DNA of 42,284 nt from W0P33-017 sp963640395 (GTDB taxonomy: Bacteria > Bacillota > Clostridia > Lachnospirales > Lachnospiraceae): assembly GCA_963640395.1 (NCBI GenBank), contig CAVHZH010000004.1, positions 1 through 42,284 of the forward strand, read 5' to 3'. Of the stretch, positions 22,901 to 31,024 are shown one piece after another. The notes under the pieces were generated by a model, which was not told where the DNA came from, ran no database searches, and was given only the letters and a program-made list of their open reading frames with translations. How positions within the stretch are numbered: the stretch's first letter is position 1; each line of letters starts with the position of its first letter. Position numbers and translations under genes: made by a program.

Positions 22901-23626
22901 TTAATATTCTCCATCTTCAATGGCTGAATTGATGTATGTCATCGTCAACATACAGAATACATATGTCTGGATCGCTCCGGAGAACAGATCGAAGTACACA
23001 TGCAGGGCTGCCGGCCAGATGATCGCCACTTTCGCAAGGAGCGTGTATACCAGTGCTTCAATGACTACGCCTGACAAAATATTTGCAAACAGACGCAGTG
23101 ACAGGGAAATCGGCACCGCGACATCGCCGATCAGATTGATCGGTGCCCAGATCGGCCACGGGTCGCACAGTCCCTTCAGGAAACCGGATACATGCTGGTG
23201 CTTGAACTTCTGGAATGTGATCATGCCAAACGTGATCAATGCCAGAGCCAGCGTTGTACCGTAATCTGCCGTAGGCGGCCGCAGACCCAGCAGTCCGGAA
23301 ATATTGCTCAGCAAAATAAAGCAGAAGATCGTTCCGATATAATTTGCAAAATATTTCGCGTTGTGCCCCATCGCATTCTCTACCATGCCATCGAGCTTTT
23401 CTACGATCAGCTCAACCACGCACTGGAAGGTATCGGGAACCTCTGTTGCATGCTTGATCTTGCGGTTTGCAATGATCGCAAACGTCAGCAAAAGCAGCAT
23501 GACAATCACAATACACACATGGGAGGTCGTGATCCAGAGTGTCTGTCCGAACAATTCATAGGAAAACAATCCATGAATCATAAAGTCCACATCTGCACCG
23601 TCAGCCATTAAAATACCATACTCCAA
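22901..23626 (-). CDS. atpB: ATP synthase a subunit
   Basis: The 241-residue membrane stator subunit. It has five to six transmembrane helices; the essential Arg is in PISLSLRLFANILSG and the last helix pair contains FDLFSGAIQTYVFCMLTM. The start is probably the TTG at 23626, which has AGGAGG 7 nt upstream; an ATG six codons later lacks a ribosome site. It lies 49 bp after the subunit I gene. Confidence 0.96.
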   Translation of the reverse strand: MEYGILMADGADVDFMIHGLFSYELFGQTLWITTSHVCIVIVMLLLLTFAIIANRKIKHATEVPDTFQCVVELIVEKLDGMVENAMGHNAKYFANYIGTIFCFILLSNISGLLGLRPPTADYGTTLALALITFGMITFQKFKHQHVSGFLKGLCDPWPIWAPINLIGDVAVPISLSLRLFANILSGVVIEALVYTLLAKVAIIWPAALHVYFDLFSGAIQTYVFCMLTMTYINSAIEDGEY

Positions 23627-23675
23627 ACTCTCACCTCCTTTTCTCCGGCCGCATCGCCTGCAGCCGCAATTTCTT

Positions 23676-24110
23676 TTATTCCTGCTCTTTTTCTATCTCT
23701 GACGCATGCTCCTGATGCGTCTGTCTACCTGTCAGGTGGTAGCATACCATCTGCATATAAGCAGATATTTTCAGCCCGAATATTCCTAGAAATGCGGGCA
23801 GTATCATTCCCAGCCGAAAATAAAAGGCAGCCGCCAGTACAACCAGCACCACCAGATATCGTGTCATTGCAGATGCGACTGACTTTCGCTTTGCGCCATG
23901 CTCCGTACCCAGACAGACTGCGTCCTCAATGGACACCGCCATGTGCACGGCCATAAACACCGCGCAGCCGATACCGATCCACAGCCCTGTAGTATACCGC
24001 AAACGGTCATCCACGAACCACATGCCAATCACCTGCAGCAATACTCCATATATAATTATTCCCAGAACCAGACCCGGTAATGCCTTATTGAGTCTTTTTA
24101 ACATCTGCAT
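23676..24110 (-). CDS. atpI: ATP synthase subunit I (AtpI-like)
   Basis: A 144-residue membrane protein with four hydrophobic segments: PGLVLGIIIYGVLLQVIGMW, GLWIGIGCAVFMAVHMAV, YLVVLVVLAAAFYF and LPAFLGIFGLKISAYM. Size, topology and position between atpZ and atpB fit AtpI, which helps assemble c-rings, especially in Na+ ATP synthases. The ATG at 24110 is preferred because AAGG lies 6 nt upstream; this overlaps the atpZ reading frame by 26 bp. Longer readings would extend further into atpZ. Confidence 0.8.
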   Translation of the reverse strand: MQMLKRLNKALPGLVLGIIIYGVLLQVIGMWFVDDRLRYTTGLWIGIGCAVFMAVHMAVSIEDAVCLGTEHGAKRKSVASAMTRYLVVLVVLAAAFYFRLGMILPAFLGIFGLKISAYMQMVCYHLTGRQTHQEHASEIEKEQE

Positions 24111-24378
24111 CCCCATCCTTGTGACGATCGCTTCCGTCGTCCTGCTTTTTGGGCTGATAAATCCTGCGTGCAAATACGAACACATTCCGCATGCCCGCCA
24201 ATGCCCCTATGACAAAAAACGGAAGTGCCAGCCATGAAATGTGAACCTTTCCGCCCAGCCACGCACCAAACAGCGTACATGCCAGAATCGGAACGATCAT
24301 ATTGATACCGAACTGCGTGACCATAGCAAACGCCTGAAACACCTCTGTGTTATTTTTTCCGTCTTTCTTTTCTGTCAT
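24085..24378 (-). CDS. atpZ: AtpZ/AtpI-family protein
   Basis: A 97-residue protein with two transmembrane helices (FAMVTQFGINMIVPILACTL and WLALPFFVIGALAGMRNVFV), a short GAWLGGK hairpin loop and a charged tail (QPKKQDDGSDRHKDGD). It matches the AtpZ family found at the start of atp operons and proposed to carry Mg2+/Ca2+ or help assembly. It is the first gene after the atp promoter. The ribosome binding site is weak (GACGGG). Confidence 0.85.
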   Translation of the reverse strand: MTEKKDGKNNTEVFQAFAMVTQFGINMIVPILACTLFGAWLGGKVHISWLALPFFVIGALAGMRNVFVFARRIYQPKKQDDGSDRHKDGDADVKKTQ

Positions 24379-24399
24379 ATCCCGTCACTAATCCTACCT

Positions 24400-24429
24400 A
24401 TTATAGCATCTTTTTGGTAAATATGTCTA
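24400..24429 (-). promoter_or_regulatory. Promoter of the atp operon
   Basis: On the - strand, -35 TAGACA (24424-24429), an 18-bp spacer and a perfect -10 TATAAT (24400-24405), ending 21 bp before the atpZ ATG. The -35 overlaps the last codons of the dCMP deaminase gene. Confidence 0.75.
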
Positions 24430-24912
24430 TACATTTAGGGTAATATTGCGTTTTGTTCGTGAATATTTATAATAACGCACGCCTGCGGCATCCATCATCC
24501 GCTTTGATGCCACCACCGAAGGGGTATGCTCATATTTATCGCTGTCATAGACCACGGTTTTGATGCCGCTCTGAATGATCGCTTTGGCACATTCGTTGCA
24601 TGGGAACAGTGTCACATACAGCTTTGCCCCCTCAAGGCTGCCGCCGCGGTAGTTCAAGATCGCGTTCAGCTCGCTGTGCGTCGTATAAAAATATTTATTT
24701 TCGAGCGGATCGCCCTCTCTCGTCCACGGAAACTCGTCATCGGAGCAGCCCATCGGGAATCCGTTATACCCCATCGACAAAATCTTATTGTCATTGCTCA
24801 CTATGCAGGCTCCCACCTGTGTGTGCGGATCCTTTGAACGCATCCCGGAAAGCATCGCCACACCCATAAAATACTCGTCCCAACTGATATAATCGTTTCT
24901 TTTGTCACTCAT
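24427..24912 (-). CDS. dCMP deaminase / ComE-like cytidine deaminase-fold protein
   Basis: A 161-residue zinc-dependent deaminase that probably converts dCMP to dUMP for dTMP synthesis. The zinc/proton-shuttle motif is HSELNAI (HxE) and the Cys pair is PCNEC. TQVGACIVSNDNKI, GYNGFPMGC and YDSDKYEHTPS are typical of the dCMP deaminase family. The ATG at 24912 is preferred: GGAG lies 8 nt upstream and the start overlaps the previous stop by 8 bp (ATGAGTGA). It is the last gene of the sua5 - phosphatase-like - deaminase group, immediately before the atp promoter. Confidence 0.92.
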   Translation of the reverse strand: MSDKRNDYISWDEYFMGVAMLSGMRSKDPHTQVGACIVSNDNKILSMGYNGFPMGCSDDEFPWTREGDPLENKYFYTTHSELNAILNYRGGSLEGAKLYVTLFPCNECAKAIIQSGIKTVVYDSDKYEHTPSVVASKRMMDAAGVRYYKYSRTKRNITLNV

Positions 24913-25372
24913 GTGCCGTCTCCTCCTGTTCATTCAGCCAACCTGCCAGCTTTTTCACTGTTTTGGACAAGGTTTCAAAGCATAAGCCATAGGACGGCAA
25001 CGGTGCGCCGTATGGATCCATGATCTCCAGTTCCTCGCCCACAAGCGCCGTCAGGACATGCACCTGCGGCATCCGTTCCTCGCCGAGGATCGCTGCTGCC
25101 TGCGGCAATAATTTTTCCTCCATGACGAGTACGAGCGTATGCTCATCCACATCCTCTGCGACGAGCTGCTCTGACATATATTCTTCCATATTGATCCCGT
25201 TGCTGATCAGAACCGCATTGACCTTCTGATTGAGCGGTTCGGGAAATAATACAACCAGCCCCCGCGCACAGATCTCTATCTCCCGTTTCAGACTGCACTC
25301 CTGCAATAGCGCCGCTGCCATCGGTGCCCGGCAGTTGCCGCTTTTTCCTACAAAAATGACCTTATCCCACAT
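24905..25372 (-). CDS. LMW protein-tyrosine-phosphatase-like protein lacking the catalytic Cys
   Basis: A 155-residue protein with the low-molecular-weight PTP fold. The P-loop region reads FVGKSGNCRAPMAAAL where active enzymes have C-x5-R-S-P-M-A. The residue six before Arg15 is Gly9, so the nucleophile is missing. The general-acid region MDPYGAPL is kept near residue 118. The reading is clean and in frame, so this is not a visible frameshift. It could be a pseudophosphatase or binding protein; Cys14 is an unlikely substitute nucleophile. Starts 4 bp downstream of sua5. In Firmicutes sua5, an LMW-PTP, rpiB and the atp genes are often neighbours, which supports common ancestry with YwlE. Confidence 0.8.
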   Translation of the reverse strand: MWDKVIFVGKSGNCRAPMAAALLQECSLKREIEICARGLVVLFPEPLNQKVNAVLISNGINMEEYMSEQLVAEDVDEHTLVLVMEEKLLPQAAAILGEERMPQVHVLTALVGEELEIMDPYGAPLPSYGLCFETLSKTVKKLAGWLNEQEETAHE

Positions 25373-25376
25373 ACTG

Positions 25377-26507
25377 CTATACCTCCAATACCTGATGCCC
25401 TGCTGCCTTGAGCAGCCGGTTCATGATAGCCTGCCCGATTCCCGCTGCAGCAAAGCTCTCGGAAAAGATCGCATCTACCCCCATCGTGTCAAAATCACGC
25501 AAAATACCGTACAGATGTCTGGCGATCGCCTCCTCGTCATCCCGCGCCCCAATGCTGATGACGGTTCCCTGCGTGTACAGATCCTTTGTCTCCTCCGTGG
25601 CAATGATACCTACCCGCTGATGTCCGGCAACGAGCTGCCCGCATCTGCGGTTGATCTCCGCCACGACCGCATCCGTCGCTCCCTCTACGACCTTGAGGTC
25701 CGCACGCGGTGCATAATGCCTGTATTTCATACCCGGAGCCTTCGGCTTACGGTCAGAATCCGCAGCGATCAGCCCCGGATCGACCAACACCTCCTGACCC
25801 AATACCTCGCGCAGCATCTCCAGCGTGATGTAACCGGGTCTTAAGATCATCGGTACCTGTTCCGTCAGATCTACGATCGTGGATTCCAGCCCGATACCAA
25901 CCGATCCTCCGTCAACGATCATATCGATCCTGCCGCCGAGATCCTCCTCCACATGCGATGCCTGTGTCGGGCTCGGTCTGCCGGAAGTATTCGCACTCGG
26001 AGCCGCAATATATCCGGTCGATGCATCGATCAGTGCCCGCGCGATCGGATCGGACGGCATACGGACAGCGACTGTATCCATTCCGCCTGTCGTCTCATAA
26101 GGAATTTTCTCATTTTTCCGGAAAATCATCGTGAGCGGTCCCGGCCAGAAATGCTCCGCCAACGTATAGGCTGCCTGCGGCACCTCCGCCACGATCTGCT
26201 CCAGTGCCTTTAGATTCGTAATATGCACGATAAGCGGGTTGTCGGACGGCCGCCCCTTCGCCGCATAGATGGCTTTGGACGCACCCGGATTGGTCGCATC
26301 ACCGCCGAGTCCGTAGACTGTCTCGGTCGGAAATGCCACCAGCCCGCCGCGCTTCAGGATTGCGCCTGCCCGGTCGATCTGTGTCTGATCGATCGCCTGC
26401 GGATCTATCTGTATGATTTCTGTTGCTATCTTCTTCGTATCTGTCATTGTATTTTTTTCAATCATTGTATTCGTTACTTTATCGTTTGCGTCTTGCTGTG
26501 TTTTCAT
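25377..26507 (-). CDS. sua5: Threonylcarbamoyl-AMP synthase, Sua5 type
   Basis: Makes threonylcarbamoyl-AMP from Thr, bicarbonate and ATP for tRNA t6A37. The YrdC-type domain (about residues 25-215) has LVAFPTETVYGLGG, AKGRPSDNPL, PSANTSGRPSPT and ESTIVDL. The C-terminal ~120 residues form the Sua5 domain (PGMKYRHYAPRADL then a Rossmann-like segment ending RLLKAAGHQVL), which distinguishes Sua5 from the short TsaC. The start is uncertain: the ATG at 26507 lies about at the expected transcription start, and the ATGs at 26465 and 26447 lack strong ribosome sites. The 26447 ATG fits the YwlC length best. It is the first gene of the operon. Confidence 0.93.
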   Translation of the reverse strand: MKTQQDANDKVTNTMIEKNTMTDTKKIATEIIQIDPQAIDQTQIDRAGAILKRGGLVAFPTETVYGLGGDATNPGASKAIYAAKGRPSDNPLIVHITNLKALEQIVAEVPQAAYTLAEHFWPGPLTMIFRKNEKIPYETTGGMDTVAVRMPSDPIARALIDASTGYIAAPSANTSGRPSPTQASHVEEDLGGRIDMIVDGGSVGIGLESTIVDLTEQVPMILRPGYITLEMLREVLGQEVLVDPGLIAADSDRKPKAPGMKYRHYAPRADLKVVEGATDAVVAEINRRCGQLVAGHQRVGIIATEETKDLYTQGTVISIGARDDEEAIARHLYGILRDFDTMGVDAIFSESFAAAGIGQAIMNRLLKAAGHQVLEV

Positions 26508-26514
26508 AAAGAAT

Positions 26515-26543
26515 AGTATAGCATACATTAGTTGTTTTGACAA
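26515..26543 (-). promoter_or_regulatory. Promoter of the sua5 operon
   Basis: On the - strand, -35 TTGTCA (26538-26543), a 17-bp spacer and -10 TATACT (26515-26520). Its position argues against any sua5 start upstream of 26507. Confidence 0.75.
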
Positions 26544-26573
26544 AAAAAATACATAACGCCTGCATCCGCTTTC

Positions 26574-27284
26574 CTACTGCGCCCGGTGCAGATATTGCAT
26601 GACACCCATATGGATCGCCCACGCGAGCCGGTTCTGATACACATCATCGATCAGAAGCTCTGCCTCCTGCGGGCAGCTCAGAAATCCGCACTCGACAATG
26701 ACTGTCGGCGAGACCGTCCGTTTCAGCAGATAATAGCTGTCATTCGCCTTCGCCTGCCTGTGATTGTCCGGATCTACACGGCTGATAAGGCTTTGCTGGA
26801 TCTGCTCCGCGAGCTGTTTTCCGTCCTCAGACTGCCCGTAATAAAACACCTGTGCGCCGCGGACCTCCGGCTCGGAATAGCTGTTCTGATGGATGCTGAC
26901 CGTACACGCCGGATTGATCCTTTCAATCAGTGCGCACCGGTTCTGCAGGTCTGCGACCTTTTTATTGCTGTCGCCCTCCTGATACAGTCCGGTATCGGAT
27001 TCGCGCGTATAAGCGACTGCCACATCCGACTGCTCCAGCAGTGCGCCGAGCTTTTTCGCTATGACCAAGTTCACATCCTTTTCCAGTACGCCCCCGGCGG
27101 ACACCTTTCCACTGTCAATCCCTCCATGCCCGACATCAATCACCACCTGATATTCCGGCAGCCCTCCACCGTTTTCGATATGGCTTGCACTCACGACTTT
27201 CGCGCCCTGCCTGCCGAGCACACCTGCACCAAGCAAAAGCAGCACCGCCATCAGCAGCTCGACCTTACCTTTTATATTCTTCAT
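26574..27284 (-). CDS. cwlD: N-acetylmuramoyl-L-alanine amidase, CwlD-like
   Basis: A 236-residue amidase_3 (zinc) enzyme with an N-terminal signal anchor (residues ~9-24, LLMAVLLLLGAGVLG). The zinc ligands are in VIDVGHGGIDSG (His), VLEKDVNL (Glu) and SIHQNSY (His), and the catalytic Glu is in VIVECGFLS. Length and anchor match CwlD, which with PdaA makes muramic-delta-lactam in the spore cortex, suggesting a sporulating host. The ATG at 27284 is preferred because GGAG lies 6 nt upstream. It is followed by the sua5 promoter region with no clear terminator. Confidence 0.88.
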   Translation of the reverse strand: MKNIKGKVELLMAVLLLLGAGVLGRQGAKVVSASHIENGGGLPEYQVVIDVGHGGIDSGKVSAGGVLEKDVNLVIAKKLGALLEQSDVAVAYTRESDTGLYQEGDSNKKVADLQNRCALIERINPACTVSIHQNSYSEPEVRGAQVFYYGQSEDGKQLAEQIQQSLISRVDPDNHRQAKANDSYYLLKRTVSPTVIVECGFLSCPQEAELLIDDVYQNRLAWAIHMGVMQYLHRAQ

Positions 27285-27398
27285 AAAAAACTCCATGTGA
27301 TACACATCCGCTTGGTCTAGTTTATGTGTATCAAACAGCTCCTATGTGACATTATGATGGTTTTCTTTTTGCAAGTTTTGCCTAAAACTATGCTAGTT

Positions 27399-27427
27399 TT
27401 GACATTTATAAAAAAATATCGTATAGT
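27399..27427 (+). promoter_or_regulatory. Strong promoter upstream of the small gene at 27489
   Basis: TTGACA (27399-27404), a 17-bp spacer and TATAGT (27422-27427), 61 bp before the ATG. Confidence 0.8.
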
Positions 27428-27488
27428 ACATATAAGATTTAACACATCATGCAAGGTAAAAATTATTTTTAGAAAGCGTAGGTAACGT

Positions 27489-27722
27489 ATGTTTTTTTAT
27501 AAAGAATTATGTTTTGTTCGCAACTCGGAACAAATGAATAGCATTCTCCGGTTATTAAAAGAGCATCATATCCCATTTAAAATAAAATATGCGGGGCTTT
27601 CCATAAATGCCAACATTGCACGTGGTGCAGGTGTTGGACGCTATGGGGAACGCATGATTCCAGAAAATAATATGATAAAAATTTATGTTAAAAAAGTGCC
27701 TTTCCTACGGCAAAGGCACTGA
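27489..27722 (+). CDS. Small orphan protein, function unknown
   Basis: A 77-residue basic protein (MFFYKELCFVRNSEQMNSIL, then LKEHHIPFKIKY) with its own strong promoter and a terminator, so it is probably expressed. The N-terminal helix and strand arrangement recalls the small DUF2007-like proteins, but this is a weak impression. AGGTAA about 3-8 nt before the ATG is a poor ribosome site. The last eight residues (VPFLRQRH) are encoded by the hairpin that terminates the GH18 gene from the other strand, so the C-terminus may be shortened relative to homologues. Confidence 0.55.
   Translation: MFFYKELCFVRNSEQMNSILRLLKEHHIPFKIKYAGLSINANIARGAGVGRYGERMIPENNMIKIYVKKVPFLRQRH
27690..27720 (-). terminator. 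Terminator of the GH18 gene
   Basis: On the - strand, AGTGCCTTT / AAAGGCACT hairpin (7-nt loop) followed by six T. It overlaps the 3' end of the convergent small gene. Confidence 0.8.
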
Positions 27723-27729
27723 TAAACAG

Positions 27730-27771
27730 CAAGCAGGATCACTGATAAAGAGTGTTCCTGCTTGTGTTTTT
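27730..27771 (+). terminator. Terminator of the small orphan gene
   Basis: CAAGCAGGA-t-CACT / AGTG-t-TCCTGCTTG stem of 13 pairs followed by GTGTTTTT, 8 bp after the stop codon at 27722. Confidence 0.75.
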
Positions 27772-27820
27772 ATATGCAGATTCCTGTATGCTGTCGCAAA
27801 GGAATCCGAGAATGGAGATC

Positions 27821-29578
27821 CTACTCTATATAACTGTTAATCGTATCCCACACATCTGCCGTCTCCATTCCGGATTTCCAGAATGCGCCGCCCGCCAGAT
27901 TCAGGCTCACCAGCACCTGCAGCTTTTTTTCCAACGACTGTGCATCTTCCAGCCAGACCTTATACGTCACGCCATCCTTCTCATACTGCGCATAATTTTG
28001 ACCGCAATCCTCCAGCCAGTTGATCTGCGCCTCATTCGCATCAATGCGCGTGCGCGCCTCCGCCATGCTGACCGCCTCACTGGACAGGTCGTATCCGACA
28101 TAATCCTCTGATGATGCCTCCGCAGAATCGCCATCCTCCTCTCTGGGTGTTTCCGCCCAGATCCTCGTATAGAATGGCATTCCGAGTATGGTCTGCTCCG
28201 CAGGCACGCCCTCCGCGAGCGTGTCCTTCGCGCCGTTTTCCACAAAGCTGATCGATGCGACGCTTCCCTCCTCACTGCCGGCATAATGCTCGTCATACGC
28301 CATCACGACCACATAGTCAGCGTAGTTCGCCTGCTCCTTGCGGTTATAAAACTTGGTATACTCACTCGGCACATAATTGTCTACCGACAGCACCAGCCCG
28401 TTATCCTCGCACTTGAGCGACAGCTCACGGATAAACTGGATATAGCCATCCCCGACATCGCTGCTGAGTGCCTCAAAATCTACATTGACTCCATCCAGAC
28501 TGTAATTCAGCGCCTTCGCTATGATCTGGTTGACCAGATTCTCCCGCACACTCGTATGGGTCAGCACAGAGGTCGTATCCACCTCGCTGTTCTCAATGTT
28601 AGACACCAGCCCCCATACCTTGACCCCTTTGGAATGGCAGTAATCTACATATTTGCGGTTGCCCAGATCCGCCAGATTGCCGTCATTGTCATTCAGATAA
28701 AACCATGTCGGCGACAGGACATTGACACCCTTGGAATTCGCAAGCACCGTCGCAATCCGCGCATTTGCGTCCTGATTTGTCACCTGATGCCACAGCAGCT
28801 TTACCGGCTCATCCATCAGATTGTGCGTAAATGTCTCTCCCTCATAGCTGTGCGGCGGCGACTGCGGTTCGCTGAGCGCGGTCTGATCTCCGCCTCCCGT
28901 CAGCTTGCTGTTTTTCACATATCCGATGATACCGTCTGCCGTGCCTACCTTGCTCCAGTCGTCCATCGTCTCTAACACGGAAACCTCCGCTCCCTTCTCC
29001 AGTTGTGCGAGAATCGGACTCTTGATACCGCCCTTGGCACGGAGCTGCGTGTTCTTTTTAATGGTGGTCTGACCATGAATACTGCTCCAGTCGGTCGTCA
29101 TCACGATACGGTACGGCTCTGAAAACAGCTCATACGCCAGATCGGTATAATTTTTTGCGAAATCCAGAGACACATACACGGTATCTCCCTCAATCTTCAC
29201 GATCTCGCTGTCGTTCTTCGTTACATCATTTCCTATATAATAAGCAGACTGTCCCGCATACGCCGTCACGGATGCCTCCGCCGTCGTATAGCGCAGCAGT
29301 TGTTCATTTTCATCCCAATAAAAACGGCTGTTCAGCTCATGCAGCATATCGTATGTCACATAGATACTGCCATCCATAGACTTTGCCTTCTGCTCAATCA
29401 GCTCCTCATTCAAAACGATCGCCACATCATCTGCCGATGTGATCGAATAATACGTGCTCAGATCCTCTGTCTCCTCGGACGGAATGTACTCCTCGATCTT
29501 TCTGCCTACTACAAATATCAACACAATCACTATGATCAGCAGCAATGCTGCGATCACAGGTCCTGCCTTTTTTCTCAT
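27821..29578 (-). CDS. Membrane-anchored SH3b / GH18 glycoside hydrolase
   Basis: A 585-residue cell-surface protein. It has an N-terminal signal anchor (residues ~8-25), a beta-rich domain resembling the copper-amine-oxidase N-terminal fold (~45-150), a bacterial SH3 domain (~160-235: TQLRAKGGIKSPILAQLEKG) and a C-terminal GH18 barrel (~250-585). The GH18 signature is DGVNVDFE at residues 362-369; the last Glu is the catalytic acid, and MAYDEHY is the conserved MxYD. The domain set resembles wall- or spore-peptidoglycan N-acetylglucosaminidases (SleL/YaaH-like) more than chitinases. The ATG at 29578 follows GAGGAGG by 8 nt. It stands alone, with terminators on both sides. Confidence 0.9.
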   Translation of the reverse strand: MRKKAGPVIAALLLIIVIVLIFVVGRKIEEYIPSEETEDLSTYYSITSADDVAIVLNEELIEQKAKSMDGSIYVTYDMLHELNSRFYWDENEQLLRYTTAEASVTAYAGQSAYYIGNDVTKNDSEIVKIEGDTVYVSLDFAKNYTDLAYELFSEPYRIVMTTDWSSIHGQTTIKKNTQLRAKGGIKSPILAQLEKGAEVSVLETMDDWSKVGTADGIIGYVKNSKLTGGGDQTALSEPQSPPHSYEGETFTHNLMDEPVKLLWHQVTNQDANARIATVLANSKGVNVLSPTWFYLNDNDGNLADLGNRKYVDYCHSKGVKVWGLVSNIENSEVDTTSVLTHTSVRENLVNQIIAKALNYSLDGVNVDFEALSSDVGDGYIQFIRELSLKCEDNGLVLSVDNYVPSEYTKFYNRKEQANYADYVVVMAYDEHYAGSEEGSVASISFVENGAKDTLAEGVPAEQTILGMPFYTRIWAETPREEDGDSAEASSEDYVGYDLSSEAVSMAEARTRIDANEAQINWLEDCGQNYAQYEKDGVTYKVWLEDAQSLEKKLQVLVSLNLAGGAFWKSGMETADVWDTINSYIE

Positions 29579-29661
29579 GGTAAATACCTCCTCATGGATT
29601 CGTCCCATTGGACATCTGGAATCAGTATAACATACCCATTGCCTATTTTCCAAGTAATATC

Positions 29662-29691
29662 AAAAACAGGGCGCGCCAACACCCTGTTTTT
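29662..29691 (-). terminator. Terminator of the kinase/CpaE/CpaB-like operon
   Basis: AAAAACAGGG / CCCTGTTTTT perfect 10-bp stem, 159 bp after the stop codon of the small gene at 29850 and upstream of the GH18 gene. It is symmetric and may work in both directions. The remainder of 29692-29849 holds no recognisable gene. Confidence 0.7.
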
Positions 29692-29849
29692 GCGTCCGCA
29701 GCCGCCCCTGTGCAGCCGCAGAAATTCTTTTTTCCCTGTATACACGACAAAGCCTTCAAAAAGAATTCCTTCTGTCATGTAGTTTTGACTGTTTGATCGC
29801 TTTGTATGTTCTATCAAAACAGCCGGTCATCATCTGATACAATTTTTTA

Positions 29850-30062
29850 TTACGTTTCATTTAGTTTGTCAAAATGTAATTCCCTTAACACCCCCTCGTT
29901 CTCATCATATACATAGTCTCTCATGTAACAGGCTTCCTCCTGTGCACACAGTGTATGTGTGACATATTCCGGTGAGCTGGGAGATCCATCCAGAAAAAGT
30001 ACGATCCCGCGGCTCGCCATCGATTGCAGCTCAACATACAACTGTTGTCTGTCCTCTCTCAT
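29850..30062 (-). CDS. Small protein, function unknown
   Basis: A 70-residue acidic soluble protein (REDRQQLYVELQSMASRGIV, LFLDGSPSSP) with two Cys residues. The ATG at 30062 has GAGGA 6 nt upstream; another ATG two codons earlier sits directly on it. It lies 41 bp after the CpaB-like gene and before the operon terminator, so it is probably co-transcribed. No family is recognised. Confidence 0.6.
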   Translation of the reverse strand: MREDRQQLYVELQSMASRGIVLFLDGSPSSPEYVTHTLCAQEEACYMRDYVYDENEGVLRELHFDKLNET

Positions 30063-30103
30063 ATGCATTCCTCACTTTTTCCAAAAGGAGACATTTCCGT
30101 GAA

Positions 30104-30988
30104 CTATGAGTCCTCAGGCAATTCTGTGTAAAGTGTCAAAGGTTCCTCGGTCTCCTCCGTAGTAGCTTCTCCGGAAACGGTTTCCGGATATTCTGTCTCC
30201 TCCGGCGAAACGTTCAGATACGGTTCGAGATGCTCCTCCAAAACCGATCTGCGCTTCTGTTCCTCCTCTACCAGAAACAGATCCGTAACATTCGGATCCC
30301 ATTGCAGCAGACGGAACACCGCCGGATTGACCGGATAGTACACCTGCGCAGCCTGTTGAAATTCACCGACATACGGCACTGCGTACAATGCACTATCCCG
30401 GTAAACCGTTGTATCCACGCGGGCTGCCTGATAACGCAGCAGCTCTTCCTCCAGAAAACGCAACTGGATCGTCTGCGTCCCGTCCTCCTCGTCGCGGAGT
30501 ATCCGGTAGACGCGCTTGTGGCTCACGACCAGATAGTCCTCCCCGTTTGGAAATGCGATCCGGACATCCACAAATTCGTTTTCCTGCAGCGTCTGCGGCA
30601 GATATACCTGCTGCAATTCCACGCTCCGTTCATCCTCTGCGGCCGGAGCGCCCTCATACACGAGATCCGCATAGAGTGCCGCCCCTTTCGGGAGAGATAC
30701 CTTGAGCCGTTTCCCAAGCAGCTCCTCCTGCGCAGCGAACGATGCAGCGGGCAGCTCTTCCTGCGACTGCACCTGCTGTTCCTGAAGCATCCCGGCGGTC
30801 AGTTCTTCTCCTGCAACCGCATCGCGCTTCAGCACATACAGATGTGCCTGTTTGTAAGACTCTGCCTCCTGCCTGTAAGCAGCCAGCTCCCTGCGCGTCT
30901 GCCCGATGCTGCGCCTTTCATGACACAGCATCGCCGCCAGAGGAATCGCCGCGATGAGTACACCTGCTGCCGCTGCGCGCAACATCAT
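30104..30988 (-). CDS. CpaB/RcpC-like SAF-domain protein
   Basis: A 294-residue protein with an N-terminal signal anchor (AAAAGVLIAAIPLAAML), a short coiled segment, a SAF domain (~50-110: YVLKRDAVAGEELTAGML, then LPKGAALYADLV) and a beta-rich domain (~125-190). The C-terminus is acidic. CpaB proteins act in the periplasm/wall side of Tad (type IVc) pilus machines. No CpaF motor, TadB/C or Flp pilin gene lies nearby. Start: ATG 30988 has no ribosome site, whereas an ATT at 31012 sits 8 nt after AGGAGG and adds KLRARQK, a typical basic signal n-region; ATT may be the real start. Confidence 0.75.
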   Translation of the reverse strand: MMLRAAAAGVLIAAIPLAAMLCHERRSIGQTRRELAAYRQEAESYKQAHLYVLKRDAVAGEELTAGMLQEQQVQSQEELPAASFAAQEELLGKRLKVSLPKGAALYADLVYEGAPAAEDERSVELQQVYLPQTLQENEFVDVRIAFPNGEDYLVVSHKRVYRILRDEEDGTQTIQLRFLEEELLRYQAARVDTTVYRDSALYAVPYVGEFQQAAQVYYPVNPAVFRLLQWDPNVTDLFLVEEEQKRRSVLEEHLEPYLNVSPEETEYPETVSGEATTEETEEPLTLYTELPEDS

Positions 30989-31024
30989 TTTTTGTCTGGC
31001 TCTCAGTTTAATGACTGTTTCCTC

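Noticed and set aside
29575..29817. 80-codon open frame on the - strand upstream of the GH18 gene
   Set aside because: It runs through a perfect terminator hairpin and the GH18 ribosome binding site, and the peptide matches nothing I recognise.
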